The notes under the pieces: generated by a model
What the model saw: the letters and a program-made list of their open reading frames with translations, nothing else
Database searches by the model: none
Told to the model about the DNA's origin: nothing
Source: Lethocerus indicus
Lineage: Eukaryota > Arthropoda > Insecta > Hemiptera > Belostomatidae
Direction: 5' to 3'
Length of the DNA stretch: 64,000 bases
NCBI GenBank assembly: GCA_019843655.1
Contig: JACDQD010000011.1
Span: 4,072,604 to 4,136,603 of the forward strand
Made by a program: the position numbers and the translations under genes
Shown: piece after piece, positions 12,345 to 22,791 of the stretch
How the letters are laid out: each line of letters opens with the position of its first letter
Position numbering within the stretch: the stretch's first letter is position 1

Positions 12345-12435
12345 GTTTCACAGATCGTAACGCTGTAAACCTGCGTAGAAATATAAATAACGCTATTTAG
12401 CGGTAAAATCCGCAATGACTTAGTTGCCGGCCCCG
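12345..12435 (+). mobile_element. Mariner-like element, right end
   Basis: Ends in AAAATCCGCAATGACTTAG followed by TTGCCGGCCCCG and a TA dinucleotide (12436-12437). This matches the right terminus of the complete mariner MITE at 24066-24243. The preceding text (ctgtaaac, tgcgtagaaatataaataacgc) also aligns with that element. No left terminus was found, so this is a truncated copy. Confidence 0.6.
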
Positions 12436-12583
12436 TAGTATCACTGCCAAAAAGACCAGTTATGGTCGCTTCTGGCTGTTTGTAATGAAACTTATATTTA
12501 TATCGGCCGTAATAATAAGCCACAAGAAACATGCTACAATGGAAGAGATTCGTAGATATAATTAGGCGTTTAAAATTGGCCGG

Positions 12584-12591
12584 TGACGTCA
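12584..12591. promoter_or_regulatory. CRE palindrome TGACGTCA
   Basis: A perfect cAMP-response-element palindrome at the edge of a GC-rich block (12595-12700). No core promoter elements were identified beside it, so function is uncertain. Confidence 0.3.
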
Positions 12592-12851
12592 ACGGCGGGT
12601 GCGGTCCCGGACCGGAAAACTAATTGCGGGTGCCGCGGGACCGGGCGGTATCGTTAAAGGCCCGCTATCTTCAGTAATGAGCCCCGCTATGATAATTGCA
12701 AAGGCGCGGCGACTACCACAATTATTACAGAACCAATAATAATAACAGTTTATTCACTTTACCTATGTTCGACCGCGACGGTTGGTTACAATTAAGACGG
12801 GTCGCCGACATTTAAATGCGACAAGCATTTCTGTACAGAGCCTAGTGCCAG

Positions 12852-12985
12852 TCCAGAGAGCACGGCCGTGGTACAGAAACCGGTTCCGGTTCTATAGAAG
12901 AAATACAGAGTCCTTAATTATAGCTAATCGCCGGGTCCGATAGGCTATTGACTGCTACTTTACAGTTTGTCAAACCTGGTATAGG
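12852..12985 (+). repeat. Dispersed repeat B, copy 1
   Basis: Shares about 120 bp with 47885-48008, including ACGG...GGTACAGAAACCGGTTCC, the gagtcct(t/c)aatta block and ctgtttgtcaaacc. Unclassified; neither coding nor clear terminal repeats seen. Confidence 0.65.
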
Positions 12986-13043
12986 GTTTTTACCGAACTC
13001 AAACATGAAAATAGTAATAGAAGACCGTAGCTTTCTCCTCTCG

Positions 13044-13082
13044 ATGGTTCGGTCCTCCGCCAGACCGGTTTCCGTAGCTGCG
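13044..13082 (+). repeat. Solo left-arm fragment of foldback family A
   Basis: The text ggttcggtcctccgccagac followed by cggtttccg matches the tip of the family A left arm with a few substitutions. No second arm nearby. Confidence 0.45.
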
Positions 13083-14122
13083 TCCGTCAGTATGGCAGTG
13101 ACAGCAAGTAGGGCCGCTGGTACTCGATACATAAATATTGTTGGGAGAAACATTGTCAACAGCGTTGTTGAACGCGTTGTTCTGCACGTCAGTGGCCAGC
13201 TGAGAAGCATATAAAATTAAATGGCCGTCACTACTGCACAGCTAATTCATTATCGTTTCTATCATTGATTTTGTAGCATATTCGCTGGCAAAATGGCTAT
13301 CGTTATATTCTGTGGTTGACGAGGAACTCTTGTGTATATATACATTTACTAATGAATTCTGTCATCACTCGTTGGGAAAATAATTTTCCACGGTTGCGAG
13401 ATACGCTAGCGTGACCGCTTTTTGTGCACTTCGTCTTACCGTCCGGTAACGGCAGACGTCTCCGTGACTGCCTCTCGCCGTGATGGCCTTACAGCGGGTG
13501 TTCCCTCCCGGCCTTGCCAACGATGGCAATAAATACAGTCTGCTCCACCAATATCTGTAAGATGTGTTAGCACGGGGCCGTACGTACGGTCCCGCAGTTG
13601 TGTAGGTGCGTCATCGGTACGCATTTACATATCGCGTGGTTCACACAATCTACCTCAGTGGAAACGCATCCAGACAATAATTCAAAGGAGTTATCATGAA
13701 CCAGAGAGAAGCGGGGGGTGGGAGGGTACGGGGTGTTGGTCGTAAATCATACCGCTAAAGCCGGCGGGTATGTATAAGCATAATTACCAGAACCGATATT
13801 CCAGGATAATGCCAAACGCCGGGGGTTTGCCTACTTACCGGCGGGAGACTACCGTAAGCATCCACTTACTTCCAGAAGCTTCCCTACTTCCAGTCGGTCG
13901 GACTGGAAAAAAAATAACGGACAGGTTTAAAAAAAAATGCATTATCCGCAAAAAAAATGCACCAGGTATTTGACTCTACTATCTGAATTTTGTTAATGTC
14001 TAGCCTGAACCCACAGTTCAAGTCCAGATTGGTTTCCCCATTTGTAGAGTAATAATTTATGTTTTAAGCATAATTTTAATCTATTCCGTGGAAGAACTAC
14101 ACAGTTCAAGCCCGCCATGTAT
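13083..14122. other. No recognisable gene
   Basis: Short open frames only; no domain, transposon terminus or tandem repeat recognised apart from a G-rich patch at 13712-13740. Confidence 0.45.
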
Positions 14123-14427
14123 TTCACCCGGCAACTAAGTCATTGCGCATTTCGCCGATAGATTTTTTATATACGTTGAAAAACGTTATTATATGTTGCG
14201 TTTTTATTTTCGTGAAGGTAAGAATTTTATGTTAATTAATAGAAAAATTAATAAGGAAAAAAATTAATAGAACGTCAGAGCCAAAACTGGTTCGCTAAAT
14301 GTCGTTAGGGTTCCAAATAATGTCCGTACCCAATACCGATCGAAGTATTTTAGAACGATTCGGAAGATCTTGGGTTATTTCGTGACAAATTGGGCAAATC
14401 CGCAATTATTTAGTTGCCGAGCGAATA
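14123..14427 (+). mobile_element. Mariner-like MITE
   Basis: The left end (TTTCACCCGGCAACTAAGTC, then attgcg) and the right end (ccgcaattatttagttgccgagcg, then aa and TA) are imperfect inverted repeats of the mariner type seen at 24066-24243. The interior is AT-rich and non-coding. Its right half lies within the segment duplicated at 14697-14826. Confidence 0.5.
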
Positions 14428-14444
14428 TTCTAAGCTGCTTATTG
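14311..14444 (+). repeat. Local direct duplication, unit 1
   Basis: Starts ttccaaataatgtc and ends ctaagctgcttat. It is nearly identical to 14697-14826 and includes the right end of the mariner MITE. The two units are about 386 bp apart in direct orientation. Confidence 0.8.
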
Positions 14445-14544
14445 ACAGTGTGGTCTACCAATAGACTAAAGTAGCGAGAGTAGACAGAGACACGAAAAAT
14501 CTACGGTATTCCAACCCCTCGCAGACAACAGAACAGGTACGTTA

Positions 14545-14696
14545 AACCGATTGAGATAGGGTTTCGAATCCGCCGTGTGTTGCGCATCGTCGCAGCACTT
14601 CCGAGAAGGTATTTGGAGCACGTCCTTTCGGTCTGAAACCTGTGTTTTCATCAGTTCACCGCCTCCATTAGCGGCATAAAGCAGTCCCTATATTAT
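14545..14696 (+). repeat. Dispersed repeat C, copy 1
   Basis: Shares cgattgagata(g/a)ggtt, cgaatc(c/t)gccg, gcatcgtc(g/a)cagcacttccga and cgtcctttcggtc with 16275-16410. It lies between the two local direct repeats, and its downstream end runs into unit 2. Unclassified; gggtttcgaatcc recalls a Pol III B box, but no A box is convincing. Confidence 0.65.
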
Positions 14697-14826
14697 TTCC
14701 AAATAATGTCGATAACCGATATTCGAAGTATTTCAGAACGATTCGGAGGATCTTGGGCTATTTCTTGGCAAATTGGGCGAATCCGCAATTGTTTAGTTGC
14801 CGAGCGAATATTCTAAGATGCTTATC
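14697..14826 (+). repeat. Local direct duplication, unit 2
   Basis: Direct repeat of 14311-14444, differing at scattered positions. It contains a second mariner-type right terminus (gaatccgcaattgtttagtt) without a matching left end. Confidence 0.8.
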
Positions 14827-15150
14827 GGCCGAACCAATTAAAGGTTCAATTTCAAATTCCAATCGATTCCGAACGAACTCCAGAAAGGTCCAACCGACCT
14901 TATTCGTAAGAGAAACGTATATTCGGGCAATTAAAGTCGGCCCTCGAAATGTATACAGTCCGGTCGCCAATATGGCGATATTAGTGGCGAGTATTAATGT
15001 TGGGTCCTGGCCGACCCTGCTCGGTGGGACTAACACGTTGCGAGTGTGAGGAGGGCGAGGGGTCAATTTCACACATGGCCCGCTCCCCGCCGAGCTCAGC
15101 AGACCTCGGTATGTCCCTCAACAGATAACAGATACACTCCACAAAACACG
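14827..15150. other. No recognisable gene
   Basis: Open on both strands for about 100 codons near 14753-15072, but with no recognisable domain. Two overlapping opposite frames of equal length suggest chance. Confidence 0.4.
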
Positions 15151-15178
15151 GAGGCGGGGGTGGGGTGGGGTGGAGGGG
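15151..15178 (+). other. G-quadruplex-capable tract
   Basis: Four or more runs of three to five G separated by single or double bases (ggggg t gggg t gggg tgga gggg). Confidence 0.65.
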
Positions 15179-16274
15179 CGCCTCTCTTGGAAACGTCTCA
15201 TCAATCCCCGAACCCTCGGTCACTATCCCCAAACCTCCTCCCAGATGGCCTATATATTTCAGGACCGTTTAACAGTATAGCTCGACCAATTTTGATCCTA
15301 AGATCTCCAAATTATATTTACCGATTTCATACCCGGCATTGTTGGGCCCGATTTAAAACAATTACAGGGAATAACGTCCACGAAGAAACTGAGATTCCCC
15401 AAATTTTAATTACGATTTTTTTATTTCTTTAAATTTAAAATATTTTCTATGGAGAGAATATGATGAAGAAGGCTATTTACTGTTCATAAAAGGTGAGACC
15501 TCTAAGAGTCCTAGAACTTCGATCTTGTTCCTAAAAAAATCATAATTTGATCGTATTAAATTTTAAACACTTACAATTATACAAATGTCGTTAAATACAC
15601 GCAGACAGACCCGCGGGTCTTAAATATACTTTTTTGTGCACAATACGCGGGATTTTCAAATCGGAATTAATTGAGCGGTCAAATTAACGATTTTACGAAG
15701 GATTATGAACTGGTAATTTTTTCTTGTAAACCGTTCGTCCTATATTATTTATATGTTGTACATATAATTTATTTCGTCTTTATTGGGAGAATCCAACAAC
15801 GATATTCATATATGAGTACTAAAAATTTATGGGTCAAACGAAATACCTTATTTAAATCTGGTCCTCTGAGAACAGTAGTTGAGTTATGTGTTAGTCGACA
15901 AATATTATCTCGTGGCTGGCAATATATATATAAAATACATATAAAGAGTGATTCCTTACAGTTAAAGGACGATACAGGTCCGAATGTTGTCGGGACCAAA
16001 CGAAGTGCCAGATAACATCTGGAAGGTATTCACCAGAAGCTTTGTCATCACTTCCACATTATCTGACACCTGGAATCAGGCCGTGATCTATCCAGTTGTC
16101 ACACTAATCTCTCCGTTCGTACTCGGGCTGGACGTCGAAATTGTCCCTTTTTCCTTTTTTTTTTGTCATCGCGGTCGGCTCGTCTGATTGTCTCGTCATG
16201 GCCGGAGGTTGGGGGTGCGGCGGGGATGTCGAACGATGGAATCAGTTCGGGAGTTTCACCCCGAGGAGGAAACA
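15179..16274. other. No recognisable gene
   Basis: AT-rich, no repeat family or coding exon recognised. Confidence 0.45.
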
Positions 16275-16410
16275 CTCGGATGTACAACGATTGAGATAAG
16301 GTTCCGAATCTGCCGCGTTTACGCATCGTCACAGCACTTCCGAGCGGGTATCGGACCGTCCTTTCGGTCCTAAACCTGTTTTCATCCGCAGTCCGAATAT
16401 TATTTCTTCC
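16275..16410 (+). repeat. Dispersed repeat C, copy 2
   Basis: Homologous to 14545-14696, including the ending gcagtcc...atattattt, with about 25 bp missing between gttttcatc and gcagtcc. Confidence 0.65.
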
Positions 16411-16494
16411 GTGACCGGTCTAGCTTATGAGGCAAAAAGCATATTGCAACTGAATGAACGTGACTAGTATAGTCTTTTTAGTCAAAAATAGAAC

Positions 16495-16640
16495 GAATTC
16501 TACCAAACCCTTCTTATACCTGACATCCCAAATTTTCTTGTCTGAAAAAGTCATACCAGGAAAATAAAGGGGTTATCCTCCATTATGCTGTATTTCATCC
16601 TACTGCTATATTAACATAAATGTCCCTGATTCTACTTTAC
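16495..16640 (+). mobile_element. LINE 3' end (Jockey-like), fragment
   Basis: Begins with a degraded equivalent of the LINE C-terminus (cttatacctgacatcccaaa, cf. tatctcccggcatcccaaac in the element at 59150-59731) and continues into the 3'-UTR with TCCTCCATTATGCTGTATTT, also present on the minus strand at 10425-10560. 5'-truncated; no usable coding frame remains. Confidence 0.5.
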
Positions 16641-17308
16641 ACACAAAAATTTAAATTTAATTTTAATGAAAATAATTTTAATTTTCTATAATGTCACAAT
16701 AATGATAATTTTAAGTCGGACCAGTTTCCCTCGTCGGCCGGTAGCATTGTACGGTAGATAATAGGTTGAGATTTATAGATGAGGGAAAATTCGCTCCACT
16801 GGAGGTGACTTGGGAATTCCTCGCCAATTACTAATTAACGCAATAGTTCGTAAAATCATCCCGAAAGAAGAACTACCACGGCTTTCCGCCTTAAAAGGTG
16901 ATATCCTCAGGACCTAGCTGAGGGCAGGAGCAGGAATTTTACCAATGGCTGGGTCCTCCATCGAGAATTATCAAAGCGCGCTTAAAATAATTAAATGAAA
17001 ATTTAAGAAATTTAAAAATTCGTTTCTGATGAACACGCTTCGGTCCCGCATAGTGTGAGTGTGATTAGAGCGATTTCAGTTCAGGGTTTTCATTATTGTC
17101 AATTTAACAGAAATTTACGATTTATTGAAGGGAAATAGTTCCAGTTTCTTGTAACCCCGTCCTGAACCGCTTCTTTCCCCAAAGTCCCGGGTCACTTAGT
17201 CCAAGACCGGCGCGAAGTGCTATAATTTAAGCCCGATTTGTAGTCGTGATTCTGGACTCTGCCGATGTCGTGGAGACCGGGGCTTTTTTGCACCGTGTCC
17301 TAAGGTGA
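16641..17308. other. No recognisable gene
   Basis: AT-rich sequence; nothing recognised. Confidence 0.45.
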
Positions 17309-17367
17309 AGGGCGGTGGGGATGATGGTGCAGGGTGCAGGGGTTGGGGTGTAGGGGTAGGCGGGGGG
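17309..17367 (+). other. G-quadruplex-capable G-rich tract
   Basis: Repeated G runs (ggcggtgggg, gggtgcagggg, ttgggg, tgtagggg, taggcgggggg) over about 60 bp, followed 130 bp later by the AC microsatellite. Confidence 0.7.
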
Positions 17368-17497
17368 TAGATGGCGCAGTGGCCCCAATTTCACACATGG
17401 GCTGTTCCGCTTCCGCTCCCGGCCCTACAAGTCCCCCGCCCTTCAACATGGCGCCCGTCCACGCCCTTCACTCCTCCGGCCCCATAAGGGTTTTTTC

Positions 17498-17499
<2 letters not shown>

Positions 17500-17529
<30 letters not shown>
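17500..17529 (+). repeat. (AC)15 microsatellite
   Basis: Near-perfect AC dinucleotide tract. Confidence 0.9.
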
Positions 17530-17531
<2 letters not shown>

Positions 17532-17668
17532 GTGTACACACGGGGGGGTACCCCAGCCTGATTGTGGCCGCGTTCTAGGAAAATAGTGGCGAGCCCGACA
17601 CGGATTTGAAAAACAGATTAATTTAAGTATTATATACTCACATTTATAAATTAAAATATGCACATATG

Positions 17669-17788
17669 AATCAGGGACGGCACAAATGGTAGATCTGGAA
17701 CTAGTCCACGAGATACCCGGGTACGATACCGGCCACCGTTTTCCCAGACCTCAAGAACCCTATATTGGACCTCCAGTATGTTTCTGAG
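17669..17788 (+). repeat. Dispersed repeat D, copy 1
   Basis: Shares agatctggaacta(g), cccacgagatacccgggta and ccctatattggacctcca with 23649-23768 over 120 bp at roughly 85 percent identity. Both copies end near gtttctga. No terminal repeats or coding capacity seen; unclassified. Confidence 0.75.
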
Positions 17789-18560
17789 GGAGTCACAAAA
17801 TCCAGAGTGTCACAAAAATCGTTACACATTTAATTTTGGACGAGAGCGTTTACCCTAGAAAATAGTTTTCTCAGCATAGCTAATTTCTCACTAAATCCAG
17901 CGATATTTGAAACACTGAAGCGGCTCTATACGCCCCACGACGGATGTACAAAATCTCCGATTCCTCAGGTCCCATTACCGTCCAATTCCTCGTCCTTATT
18001 TCTCCGAAATTGGCGAGCCGAAAGAATTTCCGCCTCGGACCCGGGGACCTCGGCGTCCTTGAAGACTTGCCCCTCCAAAGGCGAGTTGCACTCACTCTTC
18101 CTTCTATGCCCTAAATAATAAATATTAGTTAATGAAGAAACACTATAAAGTCGTTGACCACCCTTTTTATTAGAGGATACTTCAGAAGTGAAGGTCAATG
18201 ATCCGGGCATTGTTGAATTGTTTAATTTTTTTTTAAATTTGGTAACTCATGAGAAATTTTATAATTAATTCAATTCTATCAAAATTTAATTGGTTACATT
18301 ATCGAAGATATAAAGAATTTGTGGCTACCTACGTAGCAAGAACAGGACTGTTTGGAATGTCCTAGGCTCTCCAGATCCTGATTTAGTATGAAGTATTTTT
18401 TTTTAGGATATCATACCTTTCTGTTATAACATTACTATTTCCCGATATGAGAAATGATAATTTCTCCATATATTGTGTGGAAATGATGAATTGGTGAAAA
18501 CTTACCGATTTTCTATATCGCGGTCTCTCGTTCCTCCGTCGACCCCTTGACCGGCCCAAG
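17789..18560. other. No supported gene; exon-like patch on minus strand
   Basis: The minus strand at 17990-18110 is locally GC-rich and open in two frames, with an AG (tattatttag) upstream and a GTAATG downstream. Two frames are equally open and neither gives a recognisable protein, so no exon is called. Confidence 0.3.
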
Positions 18561-18785
18561 TGACGTCAGCATCTTCTTTTTTCCTCCCTCTCTCTCTCTC
18601 CTCCCTCTCTCTCTCTCTCTCTCTCTCCGTGACGTCACCGGGTGATAATGGGTGGCGCCCATTATGAACCGGTAGGAAGCGGCTCACCGCGCACACTCGA
18701 GCCCCGTAGCCCTTTGAAGGGACACGGGGGACAGAAGAACCCTTTACCCTTATGCCGCCGACCTCGGTTCAAGAATCGGGAAGGG

Positions 18786-18828
<43 letters not shown>

Positions 18829-18860
18829 GGTGAGAGAGAGAGAGAGAGAGAGAGTTACCC
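18561..18860 (+). promoter_or_regulatory. Candidate promoter: two CREs with CT and GA tracts
   Basis: Two perfect TGACGTCA palindromes at 18561-18568 and 18630-18637 flank a CT tract (18580-18628). After a CpG-rich middle section (including gggtggcgccc) comes a GA tract (18789-18854). The CT and GA tracts are complementary and could pair across a loop of about 160 bp. CREs bind CREB/ATF factors, and GA tracts bind GAGA-type factors in arthropods. A 5'-UTR-like stretch follows (19095-19208). I see no TATA box. Orientation is inferred from that downstream stretch. Confidence 0.35.
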
Positions 18861-19094
18861 TCACAAAGGGAAACCGCCCAAGAACAATCCCCGAACCACC
18901 ATTCCGGCGACCCCTTATTTTAACCGCCATGAAAAAAAAATCGGAATTTTATTGTCGACAGAAAAACAAATTTAACTGGGGTCGAATTTTCAATTCGGTT
19001 TCGGCCTCTCGCAATCGTCAGTAGCTCAAAGTGAGCCCGTATACAGCAGGGGGTCCTCATACCTATCTAGAAGACCCCACACAAAGTGCAGTCT

Positions 19095-19208
19095 TTAGCA
19101 GTGTTTTAGCTTCCCAGTGCCTCGAGTATACTGACACCAAGAATCCTGAAAAGTGCAGTGAACCAAGTGTTGTGCAAAGTGTTTGAAATTGCACTTTGAG
19201 TGATTAGA
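19095..19208 (+). other. Candidate untranslated first exon
   Basis: Sequence rich in AGTG/GTGC repeats (tgaaaagtgcagtgaaccaa, gttgtgcaaagtg) without ATG-initiated coding, a texture common in arthropod 5'-UTRs. It is followed by a GTGAGT donor at 19209-19214 and lies 240 bp downstream of the CRE/GA region. No coding exon is linked to it in the window. Confidence 0.25.
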
Positions 19209-19214
19209 GTGAGT

Positions 19215-19947
19215 GCAATTTAAGTTCTGGGTCTGGAAATGTAGAAAGACCGTAAATACCTTCAATTAATTATTTCAAGTTTACATTAATGATTTTATAT
19301 AAGTATAAAATAAGCTGCGCTACCCCCGGAACTAATTTGAATATATTAATGTTAACGTAATGTCACTCGTATATAATATAATAAATAATATTAGTTAATC
19401 GAACCGTAGGACATAAAACACCTCGGGACCGTTACAATAACATCAGTTAATTTTCAAAAAGTGCGCCACTCAAGCGCTCTGCTTAACGTAAATTAACCAT
19501 TAACGAGACGGCCGGTTTTATTTATAGCCCAATTTATAAGCGTAAGTAAATTGAACTAACAAACGAAGCGGGAAAAAAAGAATGGTATAATACCGTTCCG
19601 GGTCGGGATAACTGTGCCTAATAAATTTGTAAAACAATTTTTTTTCTATTTAAGGAGCGCAAGGGCCGGAATCTTTTTTTCATATTTAAAATTGAAAAAG
19701 AAAAAACATATCTAAAAGATGACCCGCATTATATTATGAATTTCCAAATGACCCCACTACCGGGACGAGTACCTGTTTTAAGGTCCTGCAGGTACCTTTG
19801 ATTCGGGCTAATTAGGAACAGCGGGGCCCTGGAATATTTCAACCTGGCAGGTCAGAATTGTTGCCGGAGACTCCGGGCGAACAAATAATGCAGGTACAAA
19901 ACAAAACTGACGTGCTGATATGAAAATATATGTTCTGTGAAAAAAAG
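19215..19947. other. No recognisable gene
   Basis: AT-rich; no repeat or exon recognised. Confidence 0.45.
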
Positions 19948-19984
19948 TACTGACGATGGCGACAGGCTGAAACCGATCTAGACT
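19948..19984 (+). ncRNA. Hammerhead-like motif, single
   Basis: CTGACGA, then tggc-gacag-gct, then GAAA, then CCGATC and TAGACT. The order and spacing match the motif in family A arms, again with one extra base after the CTGANGA box. It is a relic or a relative; self-cleavage cannot be judged from sequence. Confidence 0.3.
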
Positions 19985-20245
19985 GTTGTATATATTGTTT
20001 CTATATCTAAATGTGGAAACTTGGGGTTGCACGAAAGTTTTCAGTCGTTATGAATTTCTTTGCGACTGCCTTATGCACCGATGCGGATATTGGAACAATT
20101 TCGACGCCGGCAACGGAAATATTTTCATTGCAGAAAGTTTCTCGGGTGGTACATTTACCGATATTGGTGGAGGGATACAGCTCCCTCTTTTTCGGGGAAA
20201 AGGCGTTCCCTGCGGTCTGATTTGGCGCCGCCCTGGGCATTAGTC
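19985..20245 (+). other. Open frame of unknown status
   Basis: A plus-strand frame stays open from 19986 to a stop at 20243 and is rich in Gly and aromatic residues (GYWNNFDAGNGNIFIAESFS). An AG lies at about 20041 (gttttcag). Two further plus frames and one minus frame are also open over much of it, which argues for chance. No family recognised. Confidence 0.15.
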
Positions 20246-22310
20246 CCAACCCTCACCCGAACAAATTGTACTTTTGTTTTATAGCTTTCGTAACGCGAGA
20301 CTTCGGTGTTAAAGGGGGTTGAAGGGCGGTGAAGGGGCCCCCCCCCCCAAACCCTAATGAAATTTCTCAAGGGATGATGCCCCTCCTCCCCCTCTACGGA
20401 GTTGACGGGAAAACTCCTTTTCGCCCTCTCGCCTTGGAAATTTCCACCTAACCGAAGATTTTCACGATGAATTATTGTCGGTCGATCGCTACAATTACGA
20501 GAGCGACTACAATCGCTGATTTCCAACGCAGGAAAAACCGGTAGACGAATATCAGCTCACATTAACGGGATACCAACGATCTTTCCAAGGGAGACAACTT
20601 GGATTATTGGGCAGACTGTAGATATAAAAAACGTCAGAAGAGGATGATTAATGGGGAAAAAATCCTAATCCTAAGAGGATTGGTTTACTCTCCAGTCGGA
20701 CCCATGGAAAAAGGGCAAAAATCCTCCCACTGGAGCCAGTTCCGGTGGTTTCCAAATACAGAAAAATTCAGAAGTTCAAGCTAGTGATTAAAGTTTGACA
20801 CCGAGACAGGGGTTGAAATTCAAGTTGAACGCGCTGTTATGTATTGAGCACTCCTGGTCTAATATATAAGTTCAAGCGAGTATGTATATACGAAAATAAA
20901 GGGTCAAACTCATAGGGGAAGTCGGTTCCTGTACAATAGGGTCGGCATTATACGAATCGACTATAGCCGCCTATTGGGGGCCCAACACTTTCGGAAACTC
21001 TCCCTTCGTCGTCGTCGTCGTCGTCGGGGGAATGCGCCCCCGCCCCTTTTGTAGATCGCCTTGAGAAAGGGGGGAAAAATAAGAAAGACGACGACGGCCG
21101 AAAAGAAGAAGAAGAAGAAGAAGAAGGAGTAGTGGAAGAGGGAAAAGTGCGGAATAGGAGAGCGTTTGACGGTATGGCGGACAGAAAAGATCAAAGCGGG
21201 GGCAATTCAAGCCCGCCCGCCAATACACTCCAAGGGAGAAGTCGGGGATATTGAAGCGACGGCCTCTCTCGACGAGAACCAGCAACTTTTTTTACGGTAC
21301 TTTTTATGAACCCAACGTTTCGGGAGACCGTGTACCTCGTGTACTGGACCCATGTCCCGGAATAAGGTCCATTTCCAGTCTCATCAATATAGTCACTTCT
21401 TGTGGGACGACACTGTTGGGGAGGACGCTTGGTTCTGATTGGAGGTGACAAACAAAACCATTTTTCATTTATTGTACAAACTTTTGTAGTTATAGGTACA
21501 ATTTCAGTATCTGCAGACCGAGGACATCTCTAGGATCCATCGACGAATATCATCTTTACTATATAAATTTAGTTTCTTCCAAGTATTGTTTCGTAACAAG
21601 CAAATATGCTTAAATTCAAACAAACAATTATGGCGATAACTTCAAAGAATTTTTAAGAATCAGGTATTTATTTATTTGTAAGCTGATAAGCTTGAGAACC
21701 CCACGGCAATTCATGGCATATTTTTTAATTCATTCAGTTCTATGGGGCCTATTTAGAATTGAATTTACGTAATTATGGAAGATTTACTTTGTTGCCTATG
21801 CAGCAACAAAGCATTTCTATTGCCCACTGATTAATCCAATGCAGCTGGCAACTTGCATGATTGTGTTAACGCTTCGGCACTTGCGAGGGTTGTTTCTACA
21901 GGAGAAACCTATACCTGTCGGTAACTGAATTACTTTTACCTAAATTCCAAATTTCTGCGGCTGCGCCTAAATACTTTCGACGGTGGCTGTATTGTGCCCG
22001 CGTCTGTATATCGGTGAAGTCGGTTGAAAGAGTACCGCCCCTTGTATACCGGATCCTGTCCGAACAAAGAAGGGTTGATACCGATCCTCGGCGTATCCCG
22101 GGAGGGATCTCAGATCGCAGCCCACCCACCCTAACATAGAATGGGGCTTGTGTCCCCACCCCCGATCCTAATGCCACCATTCAGGAATGCTACCCTCCCT
22201 TATTCTTGCATCATGCGAGAGGGTGATGCGGGTCGTTTCGCCCCGACGCTAAATTCCGTCGCCAATCATTTGGTCAATTCTGAAATATTCGCCAGAATGT
22301 CGGAACAGTA
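20246..22310. other. No recognisable gene; trinucleotide microsatellites
   Basis: Holds a (GTC)7 run at 21006-21026, a (GAA)8 run at 21104-21127 and an 11-base C run near 20338-20348. No coding or transposon signature otherwise. Confidence 0.5.
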
Positions 22311-22463
22311 TACAGAGGGGCCCAAAAAAATGTAACCACCGTTTAAAATTCCATAACTTGCAAACTAATTGACGGAGTTGTCTCATTTTTGGTAGTGTTA
22401 TAGTTGTTATAGTATATAGTCAGTGTTCTGTTGTCAGTTGTACCTTCTGTTACTCGAGTAAAC

Positions 22464-22589
22464 GTGGCTGGCGCAAGGCTTACAGTCGATGAAAGGAAGT
22501 CAGTTTTGAAGTTATTTAAGTGCGAAAACATTAATGAGGTTCAACGGCAATGGCGAAATGAGTATCGAACAGAGCCAATATCCGACTGA
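22464..22589 (+). pseudogene. Transposase N-terminus remnant (DUF4817-like)
   Basis: 41 codons reading ...LTVDERKSVLKLFKCENINE then VQRQWRNEYRTEP, to TGA at 22587. The pattern of a helix followed by E-V-Q-R-x-W/F-R matches the N-terminal helix-turn-helix (DUF4817) of arthropod IS630-like transposases. The expected initiator is GTG at 22464, and the frame stops where the catalytic core should begin. Confidence 0.7.
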
Positions 22590-22590
22590 A

Positions 22591-22683
22591 CACGTTGCAG
22601 TCTGTAGTTCGTGCTGCAGTTCGTGGGCGGCATCGTTTGTGTGCGGATGTTAATGGTGACCATTTCGAACGCCCAAGTGCTTA
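22591..22683 (+). pseudogene. Transposase C-terminus remnant
   Basis: An in-frame run ending ...RGRHRLCADVNGDHFERPSA then stop. The G-x-H-F-E ending with a preceding basic/Cys segment is the usual C-terminus of IS630-type transposases (family consensus G-G-H-I/F-E). It follows the N-terminal remnant almost directly, so about 300 codons have been deleted. Confidence 0.6.
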
Positions 22684-22791
22684 AGTTGCACTTTAAGCTA
22701 CACTTTCACCAAAAATGAGACAGCTCCGTCAATTAGTTTGCAAGTTATGGACTGTTAAACAGTGGATACATTTTTTTGGACCCCTCTGTTA

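Larger units (their letters stand above)
22313..22789 (+). mobile_element. IS630/Tc1-type transposon, internally deleted
   Basis: A 477-bp element with TA on both sides (22311-22312 and 22790-22791). The termini CAGAGGGGCCCAAAAAAATG and its near reverse complement at the right end (cattttttt-ggacccctctg) are inverted repeats. A second long inverted block (cttgcaaactaattgacgg and partner) extends them to roughly 75 bp. Remnants of the transposase lie inside: an N-terminal piece at 22464-22586 and a C-terminal piece at about 22591-22681, with the DDE catalytic core missing. It is non-autonomous and could only move with an enzyme supplied elsewhere. Confidence 0.85.

Noticed and set aside
17990..18110. 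GC-rich exon-like patch on the minus strand with AG and GTAATG boundaries
   Set aside because: Two frames are equally open and neither is recognisable; the boundaries are weak.
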